A stretch of 57,260 nucleotides of DNA from Ancalomicrobiaceae bacterium. GTDB taxonomy: Bacteria; Pseudomonadota; Alphaproteobacteria; Rhizobiales; Ancalomicrobiaceae. Below, one piece after another: positions 27,430 to 35,180 of the stretch (position 1 is the stretch's first letter; each line of letters opens with the position of its first letter). The stretch is taken from the NCBI GenBank assembly GCA_031291595.1, contig JARLIU010000155.1:1-57260 (forward strand). Direction: 5' to 3'. The notes beneath the pieces are model-generated. The model was not told where the DNA came from. It worked only from the letters and a program-made list of their open reading frames with translations, and made no database searches. Position numbers and translations under genes: made by a program.

Positions 27430-28455
27430 TCAGTCGCCGATCCCGGCAATCGCCTTGGCGAAGTCGGCGGCCTCGAACGGTTCGAGGTCGTCGATGCCTT
27501 CACCGACGCCAATGAAGTGGACGGGGAGGCCGAATTTGGCGGCGATCGCCACCAGGATGCCGCCGCGCGCGGTGCCGTCGAGCTTGGTCATGACGAGGCC
27601 GGTGACGCCGGCGACCTTGCCGAAGATCTCGACCTGGTTGAGCGCGTTCTGCCCCGTCGTGGCGTCGAGCGTGAGAAGCACGGTGTGCGGCGCGCTCGGG
27701 TCCTGCTTCCTGATGACGCGGACGACCTTTTCCAGTTCCGCCATCAGCTCGGCGCGGTTCTGCAGCCGACCGGCGGTGTCGACGATGAGGATGTCGGAGC
27801 CGGCATCGCGCGCCCGGCCGATCGCATCGAACACCAGCCCAGCGGCATCGCTGCCCTGCTCGCCGGCAACCACCGGGGCGCCGACGCGCGCGCCCCAGAT
27901 CTGCAACTGCTCGATCGCTGCGGCGCGGAACGTATCGCCGGCGCACAGCATGACCCTGGCACCCTCGCGGGTCAGCTTCATCGCCAGTTTGCCGATGGTG
28001 GTGGTCTTGCCGGTACCGTTGACGCCGACGACGAGGATCACGTGCGGGCGGGCGATGCCGTCGACGACGAGGGGTTTCGCCACCGGCTCCAGCACCCTGG
28101 CGACTTCGGCGGCGAGCACTTCGCGCACGTCCCGGTCGCTGATCTCGCGATCGTAGCGGTCACGCTTCAGGCTGGCGGTGATGCGGCCGGCGGTATCCAT
28201 GCCGAGATCGGCCTGGATCAGCAGGTCTTCGAGGTCTTGCAGGGTGTCGGCATCGAGCTTCTTCTTGGTGACCAGCGCCGAGATGCCGGTGGTCAGCTGC
28301 GACGAGGTGCGCGCGAGACCGGAGGCGAGCTTCTGCCACCAGGTGAGCCTCGGCGCTTCGGGCGCCGCCGCTTCGGGTGCCGGGACATCGACGACGGCAT
28401 CCGCCGGCCGGCCGCGGAACAGCCGCTTGAAGAACCCGCCGGATGTTTCGCTCAT
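27430..28455 (-). CDS. ftsY: Signal recognition particle receptor FtsY
   Basis: GTPase that docks the SRP-ribosome complex at the inner membrane. 341 residues: a short A domain with Pro/Ala/Glu-rich linker, then the NG domain. P-loop GVNGTGKTTTIGKLA, DTAGRLQNR and TKLDGTARGG are present. The acidic N-terminal A domain is much shorter than in E. coli, as in other alphaproteobacteria. Overlaps mtaB by 4 nt on the same strand; its partner ffh is at 46.5 kb. Confidence 0.97.
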   Translation of the reverse strand: MSETSGGFFKRLFRGRPADAVVDVPAPEAAAPEAPRLTWWQKLASGLARTSSQLTTGISALVTKKKLDADTLQDLEDLLIQADLGMDTAGRITASLKRDRYDREISDRDVREVLAAEVARVLEPVAKPLVVDGIARPHVILVVGVNGTGKTTTIGKLAMKLTREGARVMLCAGDTFRAAAIEQLQIWGARVGAPVVAGEQGSDAAGLVFDAIGRARDAGSDILIVDTAGRLQNRAELMAELEKVVRVIRKQDPSAPHTVLLTLDATTGQNALNQVEIFGKVAGVTGLVMTKLDGTARGGILVAIAAKFGLPVHFIGVGEGIDDLEPFEAADFAKAIAGIGD

Positions 28456-29744
28456 GTCACACGATGCCCGTTGGAAGAAACATCCTCGGCGAGGAGAGTG
28501 CGGCTGGTATGGCCGACGATGCGGGTCGCAACGATGTCGCCGGCCGATGCGGCCAGGGACTTCGGCAGTTCTGTCAAAGTGAAATGCTCGGTGCGGCCGA
28601 GGCCGGACTTCTCGATCAGCACCGGCCGGTACGCCCCGACCTCGCCGGACAGATGGCGGCTGAGCGCCGCATCTCCGGCTTGGCGCAGGCGCAGCGCCCG
28701 CTGTTTGACCACCGCCCGGTCGACCGGCGGCATGCGCGCCGCCGGCGTGCCCGGGCGCGGCGAATAGGGGAAGACGTGCAGATGGGTCAGGCCGCAGTCG
28801 TCGACGAGACGGAGCGAGTTTTCGAACATGTCGTCCGTCTCGGTCGGAAAGCCGGCGATGATGTCGGCGCCGAACACGACGTCGGGGCGGAGGCTGCGGA
28901 TGCGGTCGGTGAAATGGACGGCATCGGCGCGGCTGTGGCGGCGCTTCATGCGCTTCAGGATCATGTCGTCGCCCGACTGCAGCGACAGATGCAGATGCGG
29001 CATCAGTCGCTGTTCGGCCCCGATCAGTTCGATCAGCCGCTCGTCGGCCTCGACCGAATCGATCGAGGAGATGCGCAGCCGCTTCAGTCCGGCAACATCG
29101 TGCAAGATCCGCTCAACCAGACGCCCGAGCTTCGGCTGGGTTTCGAGGTCGGCGCCCCACGACGTGATGTCGACGCCGGTCAGCACCACTTCGGCATAAC
29201 CGTTGTCCACTAGGCGCTTGATCTGTTCGACCGCTGCATCGGCCGGTACCGATCGGGAATTGCCGCGGCCATAGGGGATGATGCAGAAGGTGCAGCGGTG
29301 GTCGCAGCCGTTCTGCACCTGCACGAAGGCGCGGGTGCGGCCTTCCAGACCCTCGATCATGTGGCCGGCGGTGTCGCGCACGGAAAAGATGTCGTTGACG
29401 CGGATCTTGTCTGCCGCGGCAAAGGCTCGCTTGTCGGCGATTGCAGAATAGCTTTCCGGCCGCAGCTTGGCGTCATTGCCGATGACCAGGTCGACCTCGG
29501 GCATGTCGCCGAAGGTTGCCGGCTCAACTTGCGCGGCGCAGCCGGTGACCACGATCTTGGCGTCAGCGTTGGCGTGGCGGGCGCGACGGATCGCCTGGCG
29601 CGCCTGACGCACGGCCTCGGCCGTCACCGCGCAGGTGTTGACCAGCACGATATCCTCGGCGCCCGCGGCCTCGGCGTGGCGCTTCATCGTCTCGGATTCC
29701 ACCGTATTCAGGCGGCAGCCGAAGGTGAGGACCTCGATGGCCAA
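28452..29744 (-). CDS. mtaB: tRNA t6A37 methylthiotransferase
   Basis: Radical-SAM enzyme converting t6A37 to ms2t6A37 in ANN-decoding tRNAs. 430 residues with an N-terminal UPF0004 domain (FGCRLNTVESE, VNTCAVTAEA, VVTGCAAQ supplying three cluster cysteines), the radical-SAM motif NGCDHRCTFCIIPYGRG, and a C-terminal TRAM-like region. The FGCRLN signature distinguishes MtaB from MiaB and RimO. Lies 1 nt after dapF and overlaps ftsY. Confidence 0.95.
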   Translation of the reverse strand: MAIEVLTFGCRLNTVESETMKRHAEAAGAEDIVLVNTCAVTAEAVRQARQAIRRARHANADAKIVVTGCAAQVEPATFGDMPEVDLVIGNDAKLRPESYSAIADKRAFAAADKIRVNDIFSVRDTAGHMIEGLEGRTRAFVQVQNGCDHRCTFCIIPYGRGNSRSVPADAAVEQIKRLVDNGYAEVVLTGVDITSWGADLETQPKLGRLVERILHDVAGLKRLRISSIDSVEADERLIELIGAEQRLMPHLHLSLQSGDDMILKRMKRRHSRADAVHFTDRIRSLRPDVVFGADIIAGFPTETDDMFENSLRLVDDCGLTHLHVFPYSPRPGTPAARMPPVDRAVVKQRALRLRQAGDAALSRHLSGEVGAYRPVLIEKSGLGRTEHFTLTELPKSLAASAGDIVATRIVGHTSRTLLAEDVSSNGHRVT

Positions 29745-29745
29745 C

Positions 29746-30696
29746 TCAGGCAGCTCCCCGGTCGGGGTGTGACGGCGTCGCGACCGCCCGATCCGTCTGG
29801 GCGGAGGCGGCTCCGGCGCCTTGGGCGGTGATGGTGTAGGAGAGGTCGGCGCGATCGATGACGCCGAGGAACTCGGTCTCGACCGGCCCGGTCATCATCA
29901 CGTGGTCGTCCTCGGCGCGCCAGTCGATGGCAAGCGTGCCGCCGGGAAGCCGGATGTTGGTCTTCCTGCCGGTGCGGCGGGTGCGGGCCGCGGCGACGCC
30001 GGTGGCGCAGGCGGCCGTGCCGCAGGCGCGCGTCAGGCCGACGCCGCGCTCCCAGACCTTCAGCGTGATGGTTTCGGCGTCGACCACATGCGCAAGCGAG
30101 ATATTGGCCCGCTCCGGGAACATCGGGTGGTTCTCCAGCATCGGACCGATGCGCATAAGGTCGTAGGCTTCGACGTCGTCGACCCAGAAGATGGCGTGCG
30201 GATTGCCCATGTTGACGACCGAGGGCGAATGCAGGATCGGCGCATCGATCGGGCCGATCTGCAGTTCGATGGCGCGGGTGTCGTGGAACGGCTCGGCCAG
30301 CGGGATCTCGTCCCACTTCAGTCTGGGTACGCCCATGTCGACGGTGATCCACTCCGGCCTGCCGGCGTCGGTGGCGTAAAGCATGCCGGCGCGGGTCTCG
30401 ATGCTGGCGCTGGTTGCTCCGCGCTCCTGCATCATCAGCCAGCCGATGCAGCGGGTGGCATTGCCGCAAGCCGCGACCTCGCCGCCGTCGGCATTGTCGA
30501 TGCGCATGAAGACATCGGCACCGGCGGGCGAGGCCTCGAGCGTGATCATCTGGTCGAAGCCGATGCCGGTCGCCCGGTTGCCGAGGCGCGCGATCTCGTG
30601 CTCCATCAGCCTGACCGGCTGGCGGCGCGCGTCGATGACGACGAAATCATTGCCAAGACCGTTCATCTTGGCGAAGGGAATGCTGCCGACAGGCAT
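29746..30696 (-). CDS. dapF: Diaminopimelate epimerase
   Basis: Interconverts LL- and meso-diaminopimelate for lysine and peptidoglycan synthesis. 316 residues. The two catalytic cysteines are in AACGNATRC and TRACGTAACA; the N-terminal KMNGLGNDFVVID is characteristic. The C-terminus extends about 25 residues beyond the usual end with a Thr/Ala/Pro-rich tail. First gene of the dapF-mtaB-ftsY unit, diverging from a methyltransferase gene. Confidence 0.96.
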   Translation of the reverse strand: MPVGSIPFAKMNGLGNDFVVIDARRQPVRLMEHEIARLGNRATGIGFDQMITLEASPAGADVFMRIDNADGGEVAACGNATRCIGWLMMQERGATSASIETRAGMLYATDAGRPEWITVDMGVPRLKWDEIPLAEPFHDTRAIELQIGPIDAPILHSPSVVNMGNPHAIFWVDDVEAYDLMRIGPMLENHPMFPERANISLAHVVDAETITLKVWERGVGLTRACGTAACATGVAAARTRRTGRKTNIRLPGGTLAIDWRAEDDHVMMTGPVETEFLGVIDRADLSYTITAQGAGAASAQTDRAVATPSHPDRGAA

Positions 30697-30849
30697 GGTA
30701 TGGTCCGTTTCAAATAGGTGAGGCGCGGCAGAGACGTTCGTGCTTTCGTCTGAGCCCTGGACGATGTGCTTGCCTCGTCCGTCCTATATGGCGAAAAAAC
30801 GCGTGGATTGCCAGTCTCGGCTTTGCCGACCCCGGACCTGCGAGGACGA

Positions 30850-31512
30850 ATGACCGCCGCCGACGCCCATCTGCCGTCCCCGACAGGGGCCGGGCATCGT
30901 CCAAGCCGCTGGATTCTAACCGCGCTCGACGGGGTGAAGCCGGATGGGCACGTGCTCGACGTCGCCTGCGGGGCCGGGCGGCATGCGCGCGCGGCGCTGA
31001 CACGCGGCTTGCGCGTCACCGGCATCGATATCGATGCGGCCGGCACGGCGGATCTGATCGGGCAGGCGGGGTTTACGTTCATCGCCGCCGATCTGGAGAC
31101 GGGGGCCGCGTTTCCTCTGGCGGGACAGCGCTTCGACGCGGTGGTCGTCAGCAACTATCTGCATCGCCCGCTGATGTCGGCCCTCACCGCCGCCGTGGCG
31201 AGCGATGGCGTCCTCGTCTACGAAACCTTTGCCAACGGCCAGGAGCGGCGCGGCCGCCCAGCCAATCCGGCCTTTCTGCTCAGGCCGAACGAACTGGCGG
31301 AGGCCGCGATTGCCGGTGGACTCGTCATCGTTGCCTGCGAGCAGGGGGTGGTCGGCGACGCGGCAACCGGGCCGATCGTGCAGCGCATCATCGCCGTCGG
31401 CCGCGCGCATCCCTGGGCATCCGGGGCGCCGCGCCTGATCGAAGCAGCTCAGGGTGAAGGCGGCCGGGCCGATGCCCCGCCCCTTGTCGCGCGATCCAAT
31501 CGCCCGACATAA
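30850..31512 (+). CDS. Class I SAM-dependent methyltransferase
   Basis: 220 residues. The SAM-binding glycine motif VLDVACGAGRHARAAL and the acidic GIDIDA strand end are clear; FDAVVVSNYLHRPL follows as motif IV. It resembles a small family of uncharacterised methyltransferases that sometimes accompany dapF or tellurite-resistance TehB-like proteins. Substrate unknown. The start at 30850 follows CGAGGACGA; an upstream in-frame start would put it in the promoter region. Confidence 0.8.
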   Translation: MTAADAHLPSPTGAGHRPSRWILTALDGVKPDGHVLDVACGAGRHARAALTRGLRVTGIDIDAAGTADLIGQAGFTFIAADLETGAAFPLAGQRFDAVVVSNYLHRPLMSALTAAVASDGVLVYETFANGQERRGRPANPAFLLRPNELAEAAIAGGLVIVACEQGVVGDAATGPIVQRIIAVGRAHPWASGAPRLIEAAQGEGGRADAPPLVARSNRPT

Positions 31513-31541
31513 GGGGCAGCAACTCGTTCAGCGGTCGGCCC

Positions 31542-33011
31542 ATGCAGTTTCCGTTCGACAATACCTACGTGCAGCTGCCGGAGAGCCTGTTCTCGCGCGT
31601 CCGGCCGACGCCGGTCAAGGCGCCAAGGCTCATCGCCTTCAACCGGGGGCTGGCCGAGACCCTCGGCATCGCCGTGCCGGATGACGAGGCGGACCTCGCC
31701 GAGATCTTTTCCGGCAACCGCCTGCCGCAAGGAGCCGAGCCGCTGGCCATGGCCTATTCCGGCCACCAGTTCGGTCAGTTCGTGCCGCTGTTGGGCGATG
31801 GCCGCGCCATTCTCGTCGGCGAGGTCAGGGATGCAGCCGGGCAGCGCTACGATATCCAGCTGAAAGGCGCCGGGCTCACCCCGTATTCGCGGCGCGGCGA
31901 CGGGCGGTCGGCGCTCGGGCCGGTGATGCGCGAGTATCTCGTCAGCGAAGCGATGGCGGCGCTTCAGATCCCGACGACGCGGGCGCTTGCCGCCGTTGCG
32001 ACGGGCGAGACGGTGGTGCGCGAGCGGTTTCTCCCCGGTGCGGTGATGACCCGCGTCGCGCTCAGCCACATCCGCGTCGGCACCTTCCAGTATGTCGCGA
32101 CTTCCGGCGACGTGGCGGCGCTGAAGCGGCTTGCCGATTACGCCATCGAGCGGCTCTATCCGCAGCTTGCCGGAAGCGAGGCTCGCTACGAGCGTTTCCT
32201 GGAAGCCGTCATCGCGCGGCAGGCCTCGCTCGTCGCCCGCTGGATGCACATCGGTTTCGTGCATGGGGTGATGAACACCGACAATAGCTCGATTTCCGGT
32301 GAGACCATCGACTTCGGTCCCTGCGCCTTCCTCGATGCCTATCATCCGGGAACCGTGTTCTCCTCGATCGACGAGATGGGCCGCTACGCTTTCGGCAACC
32401 AGCCGCGCATCATGTTGTGGAACCTGACGCGGCTGGCGGAAGCGCTCATACCGCTGTTGGCCGAGACCCAGGAAGCGGCGATCGCCAAGGCGGAAGCCAG
32501 TCTCGCGACGTTCAAGCCGGCGTTCGAGGCGGCCTTCGAGGCCGGCGTCAGGGCCAAGCTCGGGTTTGCAACGCCCGAGCCCGACGACATGGCGCTCGCC
32601 ACCGAGTTCTATCGGCTGATGGCGGCGGGGACGGTCGATTTCACCCTGGCGTTCCGGCGCTTGGCCGACGCGGCTCTCGGAGAGCTGGCCGATGCCAGCG
32701 TCCGGCAGCTGTTCGCAGCAGCCGAGGGGTTCGATCTCTGGGCGATGCGCTGGCGCGAGCGGCTGGCGCACGAGTCGGGCGGATCGGAGGCGGCGCAGGC
32801 GTTGATGCGCTCGGTCAATCCGGCGGTGATCCCGCGCAATCACCGGATCGAAGCGGTGATCAAAGCCGCGATTAAGGCGGGAGATTTCGACCCCTTCCAC
32901 CGGCTCGCCGCCGCGCTCGCCGACCCCTACTCCGTCCGACCGGAGTTTCAATGGGCGGAACAGCCGCCGAAGCCGGACGAACGGGTGCTGCAGACGTTCT
33001 GTGGGACGTAA
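31542..33011 (+). CDS. selO: SelO/YdiU family protein adenylyltransferase
   Basis: Pseudokinase-fold enzyme that transfers AMP to protein Ser/Thr/Tyr residues, implicated in redox stress responses. 489 residues, family length. Hallmarks: AMAYSGHQFGQFVPLLGDGRA, the nucleotide-binding QLKGAGLTPYSRRGDGR, GFVHGVMNTDNSS and the acidic IDFGPCAFLD metal motif. The C-terminus ends in TFCGT, the usual bacterial replacement for the selenocysteine end of eukaryotic SelO. Followed by a strong hairpin. Confidence 0.94.
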   Translation: MQFPFDNTYVQLPESLFSRVRPTPVKAPRLIAFNRGLAETLGIAVPDDEADLAEIFSGNRLPQGAEPLAMAYSGHQFGQFVPLLGDGRAILVGEVRDAAGQRYDIQLKGAGLTPYSRRGDGRSALGPVMREYLVSEAMAALQIPTTRALAAVATGETVVRERFLPGAVMTRVALSHIRVGTFQYVATSGDVAALKRLADYAIERLYPQLAGSEARYERFLEAVIARQASLVARWMHIGFVHGVMNTDNSSISGETIDFGPCAFLDAYHPGTVFSSIDEMGRYAFGNQPRIMLWNLTRLAEALIPLLAETQEAAIAKAEASLATFKPAFEAAFEAGVRAKLGFATPEPDDMALATEFYRLMAAGTVDFTLAFRRLADAALGELADASVRQLFAAAEGFDLWAMRWRERLAHESGGSEAAQALMRSVNPAVIPRNHRIEAVIKAAIKAGDFDPFHRLAAALADPYSVRPEFQWAEQPPKPDERVLQTFCGT

Positions 33012-33055
33012 GAAGTTCGTTGTGATGCCGGACAGGACGGGTGCGCAAGTCGGCC

Positions 33056-33092
33056 GGACCCCTCTCCTGCCCTTCGGGCAGGAGAGGGGTCC
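33056..33092. terminator. 17-bp perfect stem-loop between selO and ccr
   Basis: Arms at 33056-33072 and 33076-33092 are exact reverse complements around TTC; CTTCGG at the tip could form a stable tetraloop. It sits between convergent genes 45 bp after selO, so a two-way terminator is likely; no T-run follows. The sequence also resembles a palindrome dispersed in many alphaproteobacterial genomes, so it may be a repeat element. Confidence 0.65.
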
Positions 33093-33106
33093 GTTTCCGT
33101 TGTGTC

Positions 33107-34390
33107 TCATCCCGCCTCGCGCGCGTCCTCCAAGGTCCTGAGGCCCGTGCGCGGCGCCGAGACGAGCACCGCCATGTTGCCCGGCGCATGCTGGTTGTTC
33201 CACATCTTCATGTGGGCAAGCGGGATCTGCTCCCAGGAGAACACCTCGGACATGCAGGGATCGATACGCTGGTCGAGGACGAAACGGTTGGCGGCGGCCG
33301 CCTGTTTCAGATGGGCGAAATGTGAGCCCTGGATGCGCTTCTGGTGCATCCAGACGTAGCGGGCATCGAAGGTGATGTTGAAGCCGGTGGTGCCGGCGCA
33401 GAACACCACCATGCCGCCGCGCTTGACGACGAAGCAGGAGGTCGGGAAGGTTGCTTCGCCGGGGTGCTCGAACACCATGTCGACGTTGACGCCCTTGCCG
33501 GTGATATCCCAGATCGCCTTGCCGAAGCGCCGGACTTCCTTGAACCAATGATCATATTCCGGCGAGCCGACCTTGGGCAGTTGGCCCCAGCAGTCGAAGT
33601 CCTTGCGGTTGACGACGCCGCGGGCGCCGAGACTCATCACGTAGTCGCGCTTGCCTTCATCCGAGATCACGCCGATGGCATTGGCGCCGGCCGCCGCGCA
33701 GAGTTGCAAGCCGACCACCCCGAGCCCGCCCGAGGCACCCCAGACGAGCACGTTCATGCCGGGCTTCAGCTCATGCGGCTCGTGGCCGAACAGCATGCGG
33801 TAGGCGGTCGCCAGCGTCAGCGTGTAGCAGGCGCTTTCTTCCCAGGTCAGGTGCTTCGGCCGCGGCAGCAACTGGCGGGCCTGCACCCGGCAGAACTGAG
33901 CGAAGGATCCGTCCGGCGTCTCGTAGCCCCAGATGCGCTGGCTCGACGACAGCATCGGGTCGCCGCCGTTGCACTCCTCGTCGTCCCCGTCGTCCTGATT
34001 GCAGTGGATGACGACTTCGTCGCCGACTTTCCAGGTCTTCACCTTGGAGCCGACCTTCCAGACGATGCCGGCGGCGTCGGATCCGGCGATGTGGAAGGGC
34101 TGCTTGTGCACGTCGAACACCGAGATCGGCGTGCCGAGCGCGGCCCACACGCCGTTGTAGTTGACGCCGGCGGCCATGACGAGGACGAGCACCTCGTGGC
34201 TGTCGATCTCCCAGGTGGGCAGGACCTCGATTTGCATGGAGGTTTCGGGCGGTCCATGCCGCTCGCGCCGGATCACCCAGGCGTACATGTTGGCAGGCAC
34301 GGTCCCGAGCGGCGGAATTTCGCCGATCTCGTAGAGGTCCTTCACCGCACCTGCCGGCGTATCGGAAGCGCCCAATGCCGTCGTCGTCAT
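33107..34390 (-). CDS. ccr: Crotonyl-CoA carboxylase/reductase
   Basis: Reductive carboxylation of crotonyl-CoA with NADPH and CO2 to ethylmalonyl-CoA, the key step of the ethylmalonyl-CoA pathway for acetyl-CoA assimilation. 427 residues, zinc-independent MDR superfamily. Seen: MYAWVIRRERHGPP, AAGVNYNGVWAALG, GSDAAGIVWKVG, the dinucleotide-binding VWGASGGLGVVGLQL and FEHPGEATFPTS. The family is typical of alphaproteobacteria and actinobacteria. It diverges from the small membrane gene and ecm, the mutase of the same pathway. Confidence 0.96.
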   Translation of the reverse strand: MTTTALGASDTPAGAVKDLYEIGEIPPLGTVPANMYAWVIRRERHGPPETSMQIEVLPTWEIDSHEVLVLVMAAGVNYNGVWAALGTPISVFDVHKQPFHIAGSDAAGIVWKVGSKVKTWKVGDEVVIHCNQDDGDDEECNGGDPMLSSSQRIWGYETPDGSFAQFCRVQARQLLPRPKHLTWEESACYTLTLATAYRMLFGHEPHELKPGMNVLVWGASGGLGVVGLQLCAAAGANAIGVISDEGKRDYVMSLGARGVVNRKDFDCWGQLPKVGSPEYDHWFKEVRRFGKAIWDITGKGVNVDMVFEHPGEATFPTSCFVVKRGGMVVFCAGTTGFNITFDARYVWMHQKRIQGSHFAHLKQAAAANRFVLDQRIDPCMSEVFSWEQIPLAHMKMWNNQHAPGNMAVLVSAPRTGLRTLEDAREAG

Positions 34391-34460
34391 CCTAGCCTCC
34401 CTGGAGCGTGTGGGCCGGCTTCAGCGCCGTCTTGTTGTCCGCCACTCGATTGTGCAGCGC

Positions 34461-34466
34461 AGTATA
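34461..34466 (-). promoter_or_regulatory. Possible -10 box of ccr
   Basis: TATACT on the minus strand about 70 bp ahead of the ccr start, in GC-rich surroundings. The matching -35 region is poor, so an activator may be needed. Tentative. Confidence 0.3.
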
Positions 34467-34675
34467 GCGGGTCGCCGCCCCGGCCGACCATTCGACCAAA
34501 GAGGCTGACGGCGTAGACATTGGGCCAATTTCGCCGAATGTCGTCTGGCTGGGTGGTGGAAACACGGCACGCCCGGCCGGCCGATGGTCAAATGGCTGCC
34601 GAACCGGCATAATCGCAGCGCAATTGGCAGGCGTGCGTCGGGGAGCCCCTCTCCGGCGCCGACGGAGCGGGCAGG

Positions 34676-34978
34676 ATGCTGGCGGATATTCCCAATCAAA
34701 CCTGGACCTGGCTGGTGATCGGCCTCGTCATCGCCGGGGCGCTGTTCGGCTGGTTGGCGGACCTCATGCTCGGCCGGCGCGGCATCGGCTCGATCTTCAG
34801 CATGGTGTTGACCACGGCCGCGGCCTACGGCGGGCTGAAGGCGATGGATTGGGCAATCCTGCATAATTATGTCCCCTACAATTCCCGTGGCGCCGTCGCG
34901 TTTGCCATGGCGGCGATCGTCACGGCGACGCTGGCGCTGATCTTGGCTTGTGGTCTAAAGCGGCTGCTCTGGCGCTGA
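34676..34978 (+). CDS. Small membrane protein of unknown function
   Basis: 100 residues with three hydrophobic segments: roughly 10-32, 38-55 and 72-95, with a GRRG loop and a basic GLKRLLWR end. The first segment (VIGLVIAGALFGWLADLMLG) faintly recalls the GlsB/YeaQ transglycosylase-associated family, but it does not fit that family overall. Lies between divergent ccr and co-directional ecm; no link is demonstrated. I do not recognise it. Confidence 0.6.
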   Translation: MLADIPNQTWTWLVIGLVIAGALFGWLADLMLGRRGIGSIFSMVLTTAAAYGGLKAMDWAILHNYVPYNSRGAVAFAMAAIVTATLALILACGLKRLLWR

Positions 34979-35180
34979 TCCACGGTTGCGATATTCCCGC
35001 ATTGGATGTGCCGTCAGACCATAGGCGCAGGTCCCGGCTCTTGACGCAGCGCACAATGGCGGCTTTGGCTGAGGGGGCGTGACGCGCCGAAAAGATCGTG
35101 CAAGCACAGGCGCGGCAGCCACGCGGGTTCGCAGCCGATCGCAGGTCGCTTGAGCCACGAAACCATCCGGGAGGTGAGCC

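Noticed and set aside
31449-33548. 699-codon minus-strand frame opposite selO
   Set aside because: Antisense shadow; composition rich in Arg, Gly, Asp and His.
34392-34610. Possible 72-codon leader gene ending just before ccr on the minus strand
   Set aside because: Weak composition and no ribosome-binding site seen for it. The AGGGAGG near its end serves ccr.
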